Below, in pieces: positions 7,012 to 14,063 of a stretch of 16,085 nucleotides of DNA (within the stretch, counting starts at the first letter, position 1; every line of letters starts with the position of its first letter). The position numbers and the translations under genes were made by a program. Source of the DNA: Thermoplasmata archaeon (lineage in GTDB: Archaea > Thermoplasmatota > Thermoplasmata > Lutacidiplasmatales > UBA184); NCBI GenBank assembly GCA_030039995.1, contig JASHUL010000102.1, forward strand, positions 1 to 16,085, in the 5' to 3' direction. The notes beneath the pieces were generated by a model. That model saw only the letters and a list, made by a program, of their open reading frames with translations. It had not been told where the DNA came from and searched no databases.

Positions 7012-7031
7012 GGGCCGTATATAAACGGCCC
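7012..7031 (+). promoter_or_regulatory. TATA box enclosed in a perfect inverted repeat, promoter of the pstS-like operon
   Basis: GGGCCGT (7012-7018) and ACGGCCC (7025-7031) are exact 7-bp complements flanking ATATAA, so the TATA box (TATATAAA, 7018-7025) lies inside a palindrome. The TATA centre is about 22 bases before the GTG at 7044, implying a leaderless or near-leaderless mRNA. A regulator bound to the palindrome would block TBP, so this is a plausible operator. A second AT-rich patch (TTCTATATCC) lies at 6997-7006. Confidence 0.65.
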
Positions 7032-7043
7032 TGCGGAGATTTC

Positions 7044-8351
7044 GTGGTCGACGATGCCGTAGCCGATCGGTCGGGCGCTCCCCGTGCGAGCGAGGACCGG
7101 TTCGAGTCCGAGGCCCGCGCTGCCGGGCTCGTCCTGCCGCGAAAGGCCCCGAGCGACCCGTGGGCCGCGCTGGTGATCGTGCTCGCGATCGTCGTGCTGA
7201 CGGCGGGCGTGGGGGAAGTCACGGGGTGGATCAATCTTCGGTCGAACTCGACCACGTCCGGCGGGTATCAGACCGAGACCTGCCAAGGATTCCCGGTCCG
7301 CACGGAGGGAACGTTCTCGAGTGCGATCGACCCCGCGTTCGCCGGATGGCTCGAGGCGGCCGGGACGAATCTCTCGGCGGCCGTCGGAGGCTGTTTCAGC
7401 GTCACCGTGACTCCGGAGGCGGGCGATGGATACCTCTCCCTTTCGGCGACGTCCGGGTCGGAGTTCACGGCCACCTACGCGACCCCGACGTCGCAGGAGA
7501 GCGGGGCGCTCGACGGTCCCGTTGCCGTGATCCCGCTCACGCTGTCCGCGGTGACGGTCGTCTACAACCTACCGGGGGTCCCGTCCGGTCTGAACCTCAC
7601 GGGCTCGGTTCTGGCGGGGATCTACGATGGGTCGGTCACTTCCTGGGACGATGCGGCGATCGCTTCGGCGAATCCGAACGTGAGCCTGTCCGGGCTGCCC
7701 GCGATCTCTCCCGTCTACGTGTCCAGCAGCTCGGTGGCCAACGAGGTCCTCACCGAGTATCTCGCGTCGACCAGCGCGGCATGGAACGCGTCCACGGGCT
7801 CGGGGCTGAGCGTCGATTGGCCGTACGGTACGAGCATGTCCTCCGAGGCCGAGCTGCTGAGCGCGGTCGCCGCCACGCCGGGCGCGATCGGTTATGTCGA
7901 GACGTTCGGCGCGGCACCCGCCGGCTTCGGCGTCGCGAGCTTGGGCGACGTCGCCGGGACGTTCGCGGCGCCGAGCACCGTCGACGTCTGGCTCGCCGCC
8001 GAGTCGCTCGCGAACTCGACGGCGGTCGGGACCGGCAACTGGAGCGGCTTCTCGCTCGTCGGCGCCGCGTTGCCGCAGAGCTATCCCTTGTCAACCCTCG
8101 CGTACGCCGGGGTCTATCGCGACCTCGGCGTCGCGTACTCCAACTCGGTCAGCCTCGGCAATGCGACGTGGCTGCTGACGTATCTGTACTGGCTCACCAG
8201 CCAACCCGCGGTGGCACCGCTGCCCGGCCCCTACGCCGCCGAGGTCGTCAACGTGCTGAACAACGAGACGTACGACGGGACTCCGATCGTCACGTTGGAC
8301 AGCGAGTACGGCGAGAACGGGGAGTCCGGAGGAGAGACCGGTGAGTTCTAG
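7044..8351 (+). CDS. PstS-fold substrate-binding-like protein with N-terminal membrane anchor
   Basis: The 435-residue protein belongs to the PstS-type periplasmic binding fold. The centre carries the family hallmark VVYNLPGV, then LNLTGSVLAGIYDG, TSWDDAAI and NPNVSL; GAIGYVE and a YPLSTLAY block follow in the usual order. It differs from true phosphate-binding PstS in the ligand sites. The family segment RSDGSGTT is replaced by VSSSSVANE, and the SD phosphate-contact region reads TATYATPTS, so the Arg and Asp contacts appear lost. It is tethered by a hydrophobic segment at about residues 40-60 after a roughly 35-residue charged cytoplasmic N-terminus, not by a lipobox. No pstC, pstA or pstB is nearby. 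Its stop overlaps the start of the next gene by 11 bases, so the two products are probably made together. Ligand unknown; it may be a sensor or redox-complex subunit. Confidence 0.85.
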   Translation: MVDDAVADRSGAPRASEDRFESEARAAGLVLPRKAPSDPWAALVIVLAIVVLTAGVGEVTGWINLRSNSTTSGGYQTETCQGFPVRTEGTFSSAIDPAFAGWLEAAGTNLSAAVGGCFSVTVTPEAGDGYLSLSATSGSEFTATYATPTSQESGALDGPVAVIPLTLSAVTVVYNLPGVPSGLNLTGSVLAGIYDGSVTSWDDAAIASANPNVSLSGLPAISPVYVSSSSVANEVLTEYLASTSAAWNASTGSGLSVDWPYGTSMSSEAELLSAVAATPGAIGYVETFGAAPAGFGVASLGDVAGTFAAPSTVDVWLAAESLANSTAVGTGNWSGFSLVGAALPQSYPLSTLAYAGVYRDLGVAYSNSVSLGNATWLLTYLYWLTSQPAVAPLPGPYAAEVVNVLNNETYDGTPIVTLDSEYGENGESGGETGEF

Positions 8352-10407
8352 CGCGGACCCCCGGTTCGTCGCGACGAGTCGGGTCGCGATCGTGCTCGCC
8401 GCCCTGGCGGGTGCCACCATCCTTGCCTTCCTGGCGGAGGGTTCCCGCGCGGCGGCGGTCGTCGCCGGCGCCGGTTCGGTGGTGGGACTCTTGGCGCTGC
8501 TCGCCGCGGCTCGGCCCTCCGGCACGTGGCCATTGGGGCGGAGCGGCTCGCCGACCGCGAGCGACGAAAACGTCCCGGCGCGCGGCCCGGTGCTCCTCTG
8601 GCTCCTGGCGGCCGACGCCCTCTTCGTCGTGGTGCTGGGCCTGGCCGGATGGGTGCCGTCGATCACCAGCGGGGTCGCCCCGGCCGTCGTACCGATCGTC
8701 TCGGTCCTCCTCGCGCCCGGTTTCCTCCTCGTCGTCGGCGCGCAAGTGTTGCTCCTCGCGGTGCTCGCGTATCCGGCGGCCGACCCGACGTTGCGCCTCC
8801 TCCTGGTGGCCCAGGGCGGGCTGATCCTCCTCACCCCGACGACCGTCGCGGTCGGGTGGTGGGAATCGGCCGCGGCCTACGTCGGATCCGCGCTGATCGT
8901 AGCGATGTTCGTCGTCGCGTTCCAGTACCTCTATCACCGCAAGCAGGTCTCGGCTCCGCTGCTCGGGCTGCTGGTACGATGGCCGCTCGCGGCTCTCTTC
9001 GCCGGCGCGGGCTGGTTCCTGTGGGCGTTCGAGGGGTGGGGGGTGGCCCTCGCCGTCGCGGTCGTCGCCGAGCTCGTGCTCGCCCTCTATTCGGCCATGT
9101 CGCCGCCGCTCCCCACCTCCGGCGAACGTATCCCGTGGCTCCTCCGTCCGTTCGCGATCTTCGAGTTCCTTCTGTTCACGTTCCTGGCGGAGTTCTTCCT
9201 CGGGGCCCTGCTCGACTTCCGGATCGTCGGGCCGACGTTCCTCCAGTACATCCCGTTCGTTCCGGTCGGGGCGCCGTCGCTGGCGTCGGCCGGAGTCGCG
9301 GTCTACAACGGGCTCTGGTTCGGTGCCGCGATCCTCGCGTCGGCGTGGTTCCTCATCCTCCTCGGGTTCACGATGGGTCCGCTGGTGGTGCTCAAGATCC
9401 GGGAGACCCACGAACCGGCGCAGAAGTACCGCCTCGGGCTCACGGTCGCCGCGTATGCGCTCGCGGCGGTCTACCTTCCGAGCTTCGCGTCCTCGACCCC
9501 GATCTCCAACGCGCCGTGGCTCGCGAACCTGCCGGTGATCGGCTGGGGGTTCGGCCTGCGGGACGGCGGCCCGTTCGAGTCGGGGGTGTTCCTCGCGGTC
9601 ATCGCGATGTACGTGCTCGTGGGGACGCTCACCGTGCTGTTCGGCCGGAAGGCGATCTGCGCGGTGATGTGCGGTGCCGCGCTGATGTACCAGGGCACGA
9701 CGATGAGCGAGATGCGCAGCTTCAACCAGACGTCGCGCGTCGGTCGCCAGTTCCTCGGGAGTCAGCTCTCGACCGCCTACGTCGTGCTCTCCGGCGTCGC
9801 GCTGACGTCGTTGTTCGCGGTGTCGCTCCTGTCCCTGTTGCGCTGGATCCCCGCGGTGCAGGTCGCGAACGGGGAGCTCGACACCGCGGCGCTGCCGCTC
9901 CCGATCGAGCTCTACTTCGGCGGCGTCTGGTTCGCGATGTTCGTCACGACCCCGTTCATCGGGACGTACAACTGCGCGACGACCGGGTTCTGCCACTGGG
10001 GCGCGCTCACGCTGCCGTTTGCCTCGGTGGGCTTCTTCCGGCTGAAGGTCAAGGACAAGAAGGTCTGCCAGGCGTGCACCACCTTCGACTGCGCGAAGGC
10101 CTGCCCGGTCGGTCTCGTGGACATGCCGCTCTACTTCCGCCGCGACGGCGAGTACCGCAGTTCGAAGTGCTGCGGCGTCGGCGACTGCGTGGGGGCCTGC
10201 CCGTACAACAACATGTACCATCAGGACGTCCGGTTCTGGCTCCGGCGCAAACTCTCCCGCTCGACGCCGACCCCGCCGGTCCCCATCGACCGGGGCACCC
10301 CACTGCCGATGGTCCCTACCGCCGCGCCGAGGGCGGTTCCCGCGACACCTGCGGACGGGATCCCGGTCGCCGGGGCTGCCGGGTCGGCACACAGTTTAAG
10401 TCGGTGA
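8341..10407 (+). CDS. polytopic membrane protein with NapH/CcoG-type 4Fe-4S domain
   Basis: This 688-residue protein has about 12-14 predicted membrane segments over residues 15-560, followed by a soluble ferredoxin-like region. The membrane part contains the Cys pair GRKAICAVMCG (Cys440, Cys444) and TYNCATTGFC (Cys545, Cys551), as in NapH/NosR/CcoG-type membrane iron-sulfur proteins. The soluble part has C-x2-C-x4-C-x3-CP (Cys576, 579, 584, 588) and CC-x4-C-x3-CP (Cys610, 611, 616, 620). In the second motif a Val stands where a canonical motif has its second Cys, with an extra adjacent Cys. The C-terminus after about residue 645 is Pro/Ala-rich. Family knowledge suggests membrane electron transfer from quinol or cytoplasmic donors, but the partner is not identified. 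The GTG start at 8341 overlaps the PstS-like gene, which indicates translational coupling. Confidence 0.85.
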   Translation: MSSSADPRFVATSRVAIVLAALAGATILAFLAEGSRAAAVVAGAGSVVGLLALLAAARPSGTWPLGRSGSPTASDENVPARGPVLLWLLAADALFVVVLGLAGWVPSITSGVAPAVVPIVSVLLAPGFLLVVGAQVLLLAVLAYPAADPTLRLLLVAQGGLILLTPTTVAVGWWESAAAYVGSALIVAMFVVAFQYLYHRKQVSAPLLGLLVRWPLAALFAGAGWFLWAFEGWGVALAVAVVAELVLALYSAMSPPLPTSGERIPWLLRPFAIFEFLLFTFLAEFFLGALLDFRIVGPTFLQYIPFVPVGAPSLASAGVAVYNGLWFGAAILASAWFLILLGFTMGPLVVLKIRETHEPAQKYRLGLTVAAYALAAVYLPSFASSTPISNAPWLANLPVIGWGFGLRDGGPFESGVFLAVIAMYVLVGTLTVLFGRKAICAVMCGAALMYQGTTMSEMRSFNQTSRVGRQFLGSQLSTAYVVLSGVALTSLFAVSLLSLLRWIPAVQVANGELDTAALPLPIELYFGGVWFAMFVTTPFIGTYNCATTGFCHWGALTLPFASVGFFRLKVKDKKVCQACTTFDCAKACPVGLVDMPLYFRRDGEYRSSKCCGVGDCVGACPYNNMYHQDVRFWLRRKLSRSTPTPPVPIDRGTPLPMVPTAAPRAVPATPADGIPVAGAAGSAHSLSR
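10394..10402 (+). promoter_or_regulatory. putative TATA box for tRNA-Thr
   Basis: GTTTAAGTC lies about 35 bases upstream of the tRNA and overlaps the last codons of the preceding Fe-S protein gene. Its position allows a start a few bases before the tRNA 5' end. Confidence 0.4.
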
Positions 10408-10432
10408 GCCGACACGTACCGCCGCGCGGCGT

Positions 10433-10505
10433 GCCGCCGTAGCTCAGTCGGTAGAGCGGCTGATTTGTAATCAGCAGGTCGGGAGTTCGATCCTCTCCGG
10501 CGGCT
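10433..10505 (+). tRNA. tRNA-Thr (anticodon TGT)
   Basis: The cloverleaf folds completely. Acceptor GCCGCCG/CGGCGGC (10433-10439 with 10498-10504) has seven pairs; D-stem GCTC/GAGC; anticodon stem GCTGA/TCAGC around loop TTTGTAA, giving anticodon TGT for Thr. The variable loop is five bases. The T-stem GGGAG/CTCTC encloses loop TTCGATC and has one G-U pair. The discriminator base is T at 10505. CCA is not encoded (TCG follows), as is common in archaea, and there is no intron. Confidence 0.97.
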
Positions 10506-10520
10506 TCGCCCGGAGGGCCG

Positions 10521-11489
10521 TCAGGGCGTGCGCGGCCCGGGCCGCGGGGCCGTCGTCAGCGAGTCGGCATGGAGGTCGGGGGCCGGGCCGACGTCCGCCG
10601 CATCGGTCCCCACCGCGGGGGCGGCGCGGGACGACGGCCGGAGCCGGCCGACCAGCGGGGCGGCGCGCACGGCGATGTAGATCGCGAAGACGATCGTGAC
10701 GATGAAGAAGCTCGTCGGCTCGATCTCGTAGAACGCGATGAAGATCCCCGTCCAGGTGGCGAACAGCGCGACCGCGACCGAGATCCCCACCGCGTAGAGC
10801 GGGCGCTTCGCGAGCCGCATCCCGATCGCCGCCGGCGTGACCGTCAGGGCGAAGATCAGGAGGACGCCGATGATCGTGACCGCGACGGAGATCGCCACCG
10901 CGAGCGCGAGCATGAAGACCACTCCGAGGAACAGCGTCGGCAAGCCGCGGGCCTCGGCGACCTCCTCGTCGAGCGAAGCGAACAGGAGCGGCCTCCAGAC
11001 GAGCGCGAGGACGAGCAGGACGGGGATCGCCGTGGCGACCACGAACGTGACCTGCGACGCACTGATCCCGACGATGTCGCCGAAGAGGATTGAGTAGGCC
11101 TCGGTCGCGTAGCCGTTGTAGAACGCGAGGAACAGCAACCCGAGACCGAGCATGAACGCGAGGACGGTGCCGATCTCGACGTCGCGGTGCGCCGCCTTGT
11201 TGCCGAGCAGCGCGATCCCGCCCCCCGCCACCGTCGTGAACAGGAGCAGGCCGTAGAGGGGATTCACCGCCACGACCACCGCGCCGGCCGCGCCCGAGAA
11301 GCCGATGTGGCCGAGCGCGTGCGAGGCGAAGGACGAGCGCCGGAGCACGACGAGGTAGCTGACCACGCCCGAGAGGATCGCAATGACGGTACCCGCCTCG
11401 AAGGCGTTGACCACAAACTCGTACTGGAGCATCTGGCGCAGGTCGAGGAAGAGATTCCAGTTCCACCAGACCCAGTCGAGGTTCGTCAT
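10521..11489 (-). CDS. ABC-3 family metal transporter permease (ZnuB/MntB-like)
   Basis: This 322-residue membrane protein is the channel-forming subunit of a zinc/manganese/iron-type ABC importer. About 8-9 hydrophobic segments fill residues 25-280. The segment SLDEEVAEARGLP (172-184) matches the cytoplasmic coupling region of the ABC-3 family, where D-x-E-x-A-x-x-x-G-x-P is usual. RRSSFASHALGHIGFSGAA (50-68) is the other well-conserved family stretch. Residues after about 280 form a Pro/Ala-rich tail not needed for the fold. The ATG at 11489 overlaps the stop of the ATPase gene by four bases (ATGA), a typical operon junction. It is the last gene of the operon and ends 15 bases from the convergent tRNA-Thr. 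The metal cannot be told from sequence. Confidence 0.92.
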   Translation of the reverse strand: MTNLDWVWWNWNLFLDLRQMLQYEFVVNAFEAGTVIAILSGVVSYLVVLRRSSFASHALGHIGFSGAAGAVVVAVNPLYGLLLFTTVAGGGIALLGNKAAHRDVEIGTVLAFMLGLGLLFLAFYNGYATEAYSILFGDIVGISASQVTFVVATAIPVLLVLALVWRPLLFASLDEEVAEARGLPTLFLGVVFMLALAVAISVAVTIIGVLLIFALTVTPAAIGMRLAKRPLYAVGISVAVALFATWTGIFIAFYEIEPTSFFIVTIVFAIYIAVRAAPLVGRLRPSSRAAPAVGTDAADVGPAPDLHADSLTTAPRPGPRTP

Positions 11490-12286
11490 GCGCCGGGGTC
11501 CGGATGGACGTCCTCACCCCCGACGATCACGAGATTTCCGCGAGAGTCCCGGAGCACCTCGACCGGCACGCCGTAGAGTCGGGTGAGGCTCTCCGTGGTC
11601 AGCACGTCGCCCGGGAGCCCCGTCGCGACCCGGCCGTTGGCGACGTAGATCACCTTGTCCAGGCAGCGGATCAGCGGGTTGATGTCGTGCGCCACGAGGA
11701 GCGCCGTCACGCCGCGCGACCGTACGAGCCCGTGCACGAGCTCGACGAGCTCGCGGGCCCGACGTAGGTCGAGGTTCGCGAGGGGCTCGTCGAGCAACAG
11801 CATCTCCGGTTCGCTCGCCAACGCCTCGGCGAGGAAGATCCGCTGAAGCTCGCCGCCGGACATCGCCGCGAGGGACTTGTCGGCGAGCGGCTGCGCTCCG
11901 ACCGCCGCGATCGCCTCGTCGGTCGCTCGCCGCTCCTGCCGAATCCGTGCCGGAGTGAGGTCCGGTAGCCATCGCGGGCCCGAGTAGCCGAGGCGCACGA
12001 GCGTGCGCGCGTCCACGTTCGTGTCCCGGTCGACGAAGTGGTTCTGAGGAACGTAGCCGATCTGAGAGTTCCCCCGGCGGGGTGGGGTCCCGAAGACCTC
12101 GAGCGTCCCCCTCCGGGGCGGGATAAGGCCGAGCAGGAGTCGGAAGAGCGTCGTCTTTCCGGCGCCGTTCGGTCCGATGACGGCCACGAACTCGCCGCGA
12201 CCGATGCGGAAGTTCGCCTCCTTCCAGACCGTCGCGCCCCGATACGCGACCTCGAGGTGGTCGGCCCGAGCGGCGTCGCCGTTCAC
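11486..12286 (-). CDS. metal ABC transporter ATP-binding protein (ZnuC/MntA-like)
   Basis: This 266-residue protein is the nucleotide-binding subunit that powers the importer on the cytoplasmic face of the membrane. Walker A is GPNGAGKTT (38-46), the Q-loop Gln is Gln81 in YVPQNH, the signature is MSGGELQR (142-149), Walker B is LLLDEP (163-168) and the switch His is His200 in VAHDIN. All catalytic elements are intact. The translation begins at a GTG (12286), 37 bases after the binding-protein stop, and overlaps the permease start. The short C-terminal extension after the ATPase core has no recognised domain. Family: ZnuC/MntA/TroB-type metal ATPases. Confidence 0.95.
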   Translation of the reverse strand: MNGDAARADHLEVAYRGATVWKEANFRIGRGEFVAVIGPNGAGKTTLFRLLLGLIPPRRGTLEVFGTPPRRGNSQIGYVPQNHFVDRDTNVDARTLVRLGYSGPRWLPDLTPARIRQERRATDEAIAAVGAQPLADKSLAAMSGGELQRIFLAEALASEPEMLLLDEPLANLDLRRARELVELVHGLVRSRGVTALLVAHDINPLIRCLDKVIYVANGRVATGLPGDVLTTESLTRLYGVPVEVLRDSRGNLVIVGGEDVHPDPGA

Positions 12287-12323
12287 GGGGGCCCCGCGAC
12301 CGGGCCGGCGCTCTCGTCCGCGG

Positions 12324-13409
12324 TCAATTGCCGAGGACGGGCGCGTCCAGCGCGACGTAGAGCGCGCTGAGCTCTCCTCCCATCCACTCCTGGAACGTAT
12401 CGGTCGGCGGCACGATCGTCTCGGTGACGCTCATCACGGTCACGTTGTTCGATTGGGCGACCTCCTTCATCGACGTCGTGATCGGCGTCACGGTCTGGGC
12501 GTTGAAGACCAGGACCCGGACATGGCCGCTCTCCAGTTGGCACTGGAACTCGACGACACTGGAGTCCGGTGGGTCGTTACCCTCCGCGACCGCCTCCATG
12601 AACGCCGGAGGCGACACGAGGTTGAGGCCGGTGGCGTTCGCGAGATACACGAAGATGCTCTCCGTCGACGCGACGACGGTGCCCGCGAACTGGTCACGGA
12701 TCGCCGTGACCTCCTGGTAGAGCGAGGCGAGCGAGGCGGTGAGGTTGTCGTACTGCTGGGTAAAGTAGCTCGTGAGCGACGGGGCGATCGCCGTCAAGTT
12801 GTCGTACATCCACGCGACCGCTTGCATCACGTACGTGGGATTGTACCAGAGGTGGGGGTTCCCCGAAACGACCCCGCCCGTCACGAGCACGCCGAGCATG
12901 TCGCCGATGTTCAGCACGGTCTGGTTCGTGGCGCCGTCCCCATCGACCAACTGCGTCGCCCACTGGTCGTACCCGACGTTGTTCAGGATCACGTACTGAG
13001 CGTGCTTGATCGCGATCGCGTCGGAGTCGTTGGATTCGTACTCGTGCGGGTCGGTGTTCGGGTCCGTGATGATGCTGAGGACGTTCGTGTGCACGCCGCC
13101 GAGCTGCGCGACCAGGCTCCCCCAGAAGTTCTCCGCGGCGACAACGTTGATGACCAGGCTGGAGGTGTTGGCCGGAATCCCCGCGCCCCCCGGGCCGACC
13201 GCCTCGGACTCGGGCTCCGCCGAGACCGCTTCGGCAGCGACGGGCGACGTGCCCTCCGCGACGGAGCTCGTGTTGAGACTCGGACCGGTCGGGGTGGATA
13301 TCCCGGCACACGCCGACGGCGGCACACTCAGGGCGTAGGCGGTGTACCCTCCGACGGCCAACAGGACGACGACGGCGCCGATCACCACGAGGCGGGTGCT
13401 CTTTTGCAT
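12324..13409 (-). CDS. metal-binding solute-binding protein (ZnuA/TroA family)
   Basis: The 361-residue extracytoplasmic receptor delivers a divalent metal ion to the permease. Residues 7-27 are a signal sequence or membrane anchor. The linker at about 35-80 is Ser/Ala/Glu-rich; there is no His-rich loop such as those of many zinc-specific ZnuA proteins. The core begins with VVAAENFWGSLVAQLGG (89-105). Likely metal ligands are His122 in DPHEYE, His186 in NPHLWYNP and a third at Glu250 in ASTESIFVYL, where zinc-binding members usually have His. VTETIVPP (around 330) closes the C-terminal lobe as in the family. A Glu third ligand would favour Mn or Fe over Zn, which is an inference. The ATG at 13409 follows the regulator stop by three bases, so the two genes are surely co-transcribed. 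Confidence 0.93.
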   Translation of the reverse strand: MQKSTRLVVIGAVVVLLAVGGYTAYALSVPPSACAGISTPTGPSLNTSSVAEGTSPVAAEAVSAEPESEAVGPGGAGIPANTSSLVINVVAAENFWGSLVAQLGGVHTNVLSIITDPNTDPHEYESNDSDAIAIKHAQYVILNNVGYDQWATQLVDGDGATNQTVLNIGDMLGVLVTGGVVSGNPHLWYNPTYVMQAVAWMYDNLTAIAPSLTSYFTQQYDNLTASLASLYQEVTAIRDQFAGTVVASTESIFVYLANATGLNLVSPPAFMEAVAEGNDPPDSSVVEFQCQLESGHVRVLVFNAQTVTPITTSMKEVAQSNNVTVMSVTETIVPPTDTFQEWMGGELSALYVALDAPVLGN

Positions 13410-13412
13410 GGT

Positions 13413-13880
13413 CTAGAGCGCGGTCCCGGGCGCGGGGTGGCGGGGGGGCGTATGCGACGGGTCGGTGGTTCGGCACGGTCCGATCGGGGCCCCGTGCGGG
13501 CACTCGGACGGGTGCCGTTGCGCCCGGCAGACCTCCTCCACCGTCCGATGCGAGAGCGCGAGGTCGATCTCGCGCGCCGCGGCGCACGTTTCCGCCGGCG
13601 GAAGCCCTAGGCTTCCGAACAGGGTCTCCGCGACCCGGTGGTGCCGCTGATATTCGGTGAGTGTGGCCCGGCCCCGGGCGGTGAGCCGCGACTTGCCCCG
13701 GTGACGGACGATGAGACCCATCGACTCGAGCGGGCTCAGGTAGCCGAGCGCCGACGGGGGGCGTACCTTGAGGCTCAGAGCGGTCGACTTCAACGCGACG
13801 CCCCGCTCGGGGGTTTCCTGGGTTCCGATCGAGCGCAGCGCGTCGATCTGCCGCCGTGTCAGCTGCTGGAGGGTCTCCAT
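13413..13880 (-). CDS. DtxR/MntR-family metal-dependent regulator
   Basis: This 155-residue regulator has an N-terminal winged helix (about 10-72, with SALGYLSPLESMGLIVRHRG as recognition helix and wing) and a dimerisation/metal region (about 76-130). The ending RHPSECPHGAPI (122-133) is a strong DtxR-family signature (usual form hP.cPHG.pI). There is no C-terminal SH3/FeoA domain, as in MntR-size members. Ligand positions look altered: where DtxR has H-x3-C-x2-E-H, this protein has Cys99, Arg103, Asp106 and Leu107. Cys99, Cys118, Cys127 and Cys136 might give other coordination. It is the first gene of the metal-uptake operon and is expected to repress it when metal is plentiful. The ATG at 13880 lies about 27 bases from the TATA box, indicating a leaderless mRNA. 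Confidence 0.87.
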   Translation of the reverse strand: METLQQLTRRQIDALRSIGTQETPERGVALKSTALSLKVRPPSALGYLSPLESMGLIVRHRGKSRLTARGRATLTEYQRHHRVAETLFGSLGLPPAETCAAAREIDLALSHRTVEEVCRAQRHPSECPHGAPIGPCRTTDPSHTPPRHPAPGTAL

Positions 13881-13903
13881 CGGGGAGCTCCAGTCTCGCT
13901 CGG

Positions 13904-13911
13904 CTTATATG
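13904..13911 (-). promoter_or_regulatory. TATA box of the dtxR-znuACB-type operon
   Basis: The minus strand reads CATATAAG, a near-consensus archaeal TATA box, centred about 27 bases from the ATG at 13880. This is the spacing for a leaderless transcript. Confidence 0.75.
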
Positions 13912-13917
13912 GGTTAT

Positions 13918-13930
13918 CCTAATTATTAGG
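13918..13930. promoter_or_regulatory. 13-bp palindrome, candidate DtxR-family operator
   Basis: CCTAAT-T-ATTAGG is a perfect odd palindrome with 6-bp arms, six bases upstream of the TATA box in the TFB-recognition (BRE) region. It lies in an AT-rich island (about 13904-13942) that stands out from the GC-rich surroundings. Half-sites of TTAGG/CCTAA type also occur in DtxR/IdeR operators, though in the opposite relative order. The adjacent regulator gene makes autoregulation likely. Confidence 0.55.
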
Positions 13931-14032
13931 TCTGAATTAATTACGTGGGAGACTCCGGTGGTGGGGTCGCTCGCGGTCCGGGCGCGAGTCGCACTTTCGG
14001 GGCGGCTTCTTTTCGCCGAGCGCACCGCAAGG

Positions 14033-14040
14033 TTGATAAT
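14033..14040 (+). promoter_or_regulatory. putative TATA box of the pilin gene
   Basis: TTGATAAT is centred about 27 bases before the ATG at 14064, matching leaderless transcription. A weaker GATTGATAC follows at 14051-14059. Confidence 0.5.
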
Positions 14041-14063
14041 GGCCAATACGGATTGATACGTGG

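Noticed and set aside
8290..10392. 700-codon open frame on the minus strand, very Arg/Glu/Asp-rich
   Set aside because: It mirrors the membrane Fe-S protein. Charged antisense products are expected opposite hydrophobic codons, and no motif was seen.
10506..10520. Terminator between tRNA-Thr and the metal operon
   Set aside because: The 15-base gap has no T-run and no convincing stem independent of the tRNA acceptor arm.
12177..13610. 477-codon open frame on the plus strand
   Set aside because: Antisense to the ZnuA-like and DtxR-like genes, which are supported by motifs and operon structure.
12694..14046. 450-codon minus-strand frame crossing the regulator promoter
   Set aside because: It is a different frame of the regulator and binding-protein genes and spans the AT-rich promoter island. 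The protein shows no recognisable domain.
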